DNA from: an uncultured Oscillibacter sp.
GTDB lineage: Bacteria > Bacillota_A > Clostridia > Oscillospirales > Oscillospiraceae
DNA length: 6,347 nt
Direction of reading: 5' to 3'
NCBI GenBank assembly: GCA_902462475.1
Contig: CABQCB010000115.1
Location: 1-6,347 of the forward strand
Position 1 is the stretch's first letter; each line of letters begins with the position of its first letter. The notes under the pieces were generated by a model, which was not told the origin of the DNA, did no database searches, and saw nothing but the letters and a program-made list of their open reading frames with translations. A program made the translations under genes and the position numbers. This document shows, in pieces, positions 4,985-6,347 of the stretch.

Positions 4985-5054
4985 GCGGATGGGGCAGGAT
5001 AGATGGCGATCATGCAGCCGCCGATCCGCAGGATATGGTTCTGTCCGGCGGCGG

Positions 5055-5060
5055 AAAGGA
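5055..5060 (+). promoter_or_regulatory. Ribosome binding site deciding the hydrolase start
   Basis: AAAGGA lies 6 nt before the ATG at 5067. The next in-frame ATG (5085) has only a weak GAGAG upstream, and the earlier one (4989) has no better site and would add unrelated Arg-rich sequence. Confidence 0.7.
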
Positions 5061-5066
5061 CGCGGT

Positions 5067-6152
5067 ATGGAACGAGAGCTTGCGATGCTGGAGGCGGGGT
5101 GCAGCGCCCTGAGCTGGAATACTACGGACGGCAAACACCTCTGGGGGCGAAACTTCGACTTCAACCGTCTGGCAGAGGGGAGCGGGATCACCTATGTGCC
5201 TGCCGGGACCAGGTACGCGGTCTGCGGCTCGTCATTGACGGGGGATGTGGTGGACCGGAGCCGCCGGATCGCCCGGTATGCCGCCGTGGGAACAGGGCTT
5301 TTGCAGATCCCCTCTTCTCCCATTTTGTATGAGGGCATCAATGACCAGGGACTTATGGGCGGACAACTTTCCTATCGGGGCTTTGCCTGCTACGGCACCC
5401 AGCGGCCCAAGGGCGCGTGTCCCATTCAGCCGCCGTTTCTGGTGTACCACCTGCTGGCCCAGTGCGCCACGGTGGAGGAGGTGGTGGCAGCCCTGGAAAA
5501 CAGGCTGTCGCTGGAGAACCGGCCGCTTTTGGGGACCGTGCCGCCGCTGCACTGGGCATTCAGTGACCGGACAGGGGAAATGGTGATCGTGGAGCCGGAG
5601 GCGGAGGGACTCAAGATCTACCGGCACACCCTGGGAGTCGTGACCAATAGCCCCGGCTACGCCTGGCATCGGACGAACCTGCTCAATTATGCGGCTGTCC
5701 GGGACCTGGACCATGGTGCCGTGACGTTTGGGGACGAGCGTATGGAGCAGTGCTTCTCCGGCAGCGGCGGGCAGGGCCTGCCCGGAGACTGGAGTGCTCC
5801 ATCCCGATTCGTGCGGCTGGCATTTTTGCGCAAATATGCAGTCAAAGGCGCCAATGAGACGCAGGGCGTGTCCCGGATGCTGCGGCTGCTGCAAAGCGCG
5901 GCATTTCCGCTGGGCATGGTGCGGGTGAGCCAGCCGGGGCAGCCCACACCGTTGGGCGGAGCGGCAGTACCTTTCGATTATACGGTCTACACCTCTGTCT
6001 GCTGTGCTGAGTCTGGCCGGTACTACTGGACTACCTACGAAAACCAGCGGGTACGGTATGTTTCTTTGGAGCAGCTCCGAAGGCTGGACCGCCCGCGGCA
6101 GTTTCCGCTGGACCGCGCGGCGGATTTCCTTTGTGCCAGTGAACAGATATGA
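5067..6152 (+). CDS. Penicillin V acylase / bile salt hydrolase family enzyme (Ntn linear amide C-N hydrolase)
   Basis: The 361-aa product belongs to the N-terminal nucleophile hydrolases that split linear amides such as penicillin V or glycine/taurine-conjugated bile acids. The nucleophile is Cys12 in GCSALSW; residues 1-11 must be removed. Arg28 and Asp31 in GRNFDF keep the family spacing of +16 and +19 from the Cys. Asn194 (VVTNSPGY) and Arg247 (APSRFVR) complete the site. From memory, the sequence follows Lysinibacillus sphaericus penicillin V acylase more closely than Bifidobacterium bile salt hydrolase: INDQGLMGG, PPLHWAFSD, NSPGYAWHRTNL, the GSGGQGLPGD loop and DYTVYTS. The position I recall as Tyr in acylases and Asn in bile salt hydrolases is Ser102, so substrate is open. 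No signal peptide, so cytoplasmic. An ATG at 5085 would give a 5-residue propeptide, close to the 3-residue one of the Lysinibacillus enzyme. Confidence 0.9.
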   Translation: MERELAMLEAGCSALSWNTTDGKHLWGRNFDFNRLAEGSGITYVPAGTRYAVCGSSLTGDVVDRSRRIARYAAVGTGLLQIPSSPILYEGINDQGLMGGQLSYRGFACYGTQRPKGACPIQPPFLVYHLLAQCATVEEVVAALENRLSLENRPLLGTVPPLHWAFSDRTGEMVIVEPEAEGLKIYRHTLGVVTNSPGYAWHRTNLLNYAAVRDLDHGAVTFGDERMEQCFSGSGGQGLPGDWSAPSRFVRLAFLRKYAVKGANETQGVSRMLRLLQSAAFPLGMVRVSQPGQPTPLGGAAVPFDYTVYTSVCCAESGRYYWTTYENQRVRYVSLEQLRRLDRPRQFPLDRAADFLCASEQI

Positions 6153-6167
6153 ACGGGCGCAGGGAAT

Positions 6168-6202
6168 AAAAAAAGGGCACGGCCTGGGCCGTACCCTTTT
6201 TT
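6168..6202 (+). terminator. Rho-independent terminator after the hydrolase gene
   Basis: ACGGC (6179-6183) pairs with GCCGT (6188-6192). Below it are a C-A mismatch, GGG/CCC, and an A-run (6168-6174) against a T-run (6197-6202). The A/T runs on both sides could let it act in both directions. Confidence 0.9.
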
Positions 6203-6242
6203 CAATGTACCGCTATGAAGACGAGCGCACTCTGGCTTTTGT

Positions 6243-6280
6243 AAAAAAGTCGGAGCAAGCGATATGTCGCTTGCTCCGAC
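6243..6280 (-). terminator. Rho-independent terminator of the tRNA-Lys gene
   Basis: A perfect 14-bp stem joins 6249-6262 and 6267-6280, with a 4-nt loop. Read on the minus strand it is followed by six T (6248-6243). It begins 1 nt after the encoded CCA of the tRNA. Confidence 0.93.
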
Positions 6281-6281
6281 G

Positions 6282-6347
6282 TGGTGACCCGGCGGGGATT
6301 CGAACCCCGGACCCACTGCTTAAAAGGCAGTTGCTCTGCCGACTGAG
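6282..6347 (-). tRNA. tRNA-Lys, anticodon TTT (UUU); 5' end outside window
   Basis: On the minus strand the sequence runs from the D-loop region (CTCAGTCGGCAGAGC) to an encoded CCA at 6284-6282. The anticodon stem ACTGC/GCAGT encloses the loop CTTTTAA, giving anticodon TTT at 6324-6322, which reads AAA/AAG lysine codons. The T-arm is CGGGG-TTCGAAT-CCCCG, the 3' acceptor strand is CCGGGTC (6292-6286) and the discriminator base is A. The 5' acceptor strand and the start of the D-stem, about 10 nt, are cut off by the right edge. Confidence 0.95.

Noticed and set aside
4916..5191. 92-residue N-terminal extension of the membrane protein from the ATG at 5191
   Set aside because: It is Arg/Pro-rich, overlaps the start of the divergent hydrolase gene, and the strong AAGGAGG matches the start at 4915.
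6035..6316. 93-codon minus-strand frame starting in the tRNA
   Set aside because: It begins within the tRNA-Lys gene and crosses two terminators; it is a translation artefact of structured RNA sequence.
6206..6347. Plus-strand frame from an ATG at 6206 reading through the hairpin and tRNA
   Set aside because: It has no ribosome binding site, crosses the tRNA in antisense and has no recognisable family.

Overview
The window reads as chromosomal DNA from a GC-rich member of the Clostridia, most likely a gut Oscillospiraceae relative (Flavonifractor/Oscillibacter type). The evidence is indirect: strong AGGAGG-type ribosome binding sites, TTGACA-type promoters, short U-tailed terminators, a clostridial-type IscS/IscU pair, a DUF3793 protein (a family I know mainly from anaerobic Firmicutes), and a penicillin V acylase/bile salt hydrolase-type enzyme. 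No mobile element, CRISPR array, rRNA or origin is visible. Every gene can be placed in a family, and the window looks like ordinary core or light-accessory chromosome.

Layout, left to right. The 3' end of a Gfo/Idh/MocA oxidoreductase (probably inositol 2-dehydrogenase) stops at 230 and is closed by a perfect 10-bp terminator. A secreted VanY-type D,D-carboxypeptidase (362-1288) follows with its own terminator. A 146-nt gap carries a strong promoter whose -35 lies inside a 17-nt palindrome. It drives a two-gene operon, iscS (1435-2622) and iscU (2639-3082), which makes the cysteine desulfurase and scaffold for Fe-S cluster assembly. The operon ends at a terminator that can work in both directions. 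Next comes a convergent YfcE/MJ0936-type phosphodiesterase on the minus strand (3138-3605).

The 207-nt region 3606-3812 is the most heavily regulated-looking part. It holds back-to-back promoters, two exact copies of the 16-nt inverted repeat GTTAGATACAACTAAC centred 65 bp apart, and a terminator-like hairpin between the copies. All of this lies ahead of a DUF3793 gene (3813-4379) of unknown function. A six-helix HdeD/DUF308-type membrane protein (4382-4915, minus) runs tail to tail with it, with only 2 nt between the stop codons. A 151-nt divergent gap with a perfect palindrome separates the membrane-protein gene from the N-terminal nucleophile hydrolase (5067-6152). That gene ends at a terminator, and a tRNA-Lys(UUU) gene on the minus strand, cut by the right edge, closes the window.

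Functional links: iscS-iscU is the only clear multi-gene operon. The operator-like repeats resemble DtxR/IdeR-type metal-repressor half-sites. If that is right, the DUF3793 gene is iron- or manganese-controlled and sits close to Fe-S assembly genes, but this is inference. The best leads are the doubled operator with its possible attenuator ahead of DUF3793, the hydrolase's Ser at the position that I recall separating penicillin V acylases (Tyr) from bile salt hydrolases (Asn), and the cysteine-rich tail of IscU.
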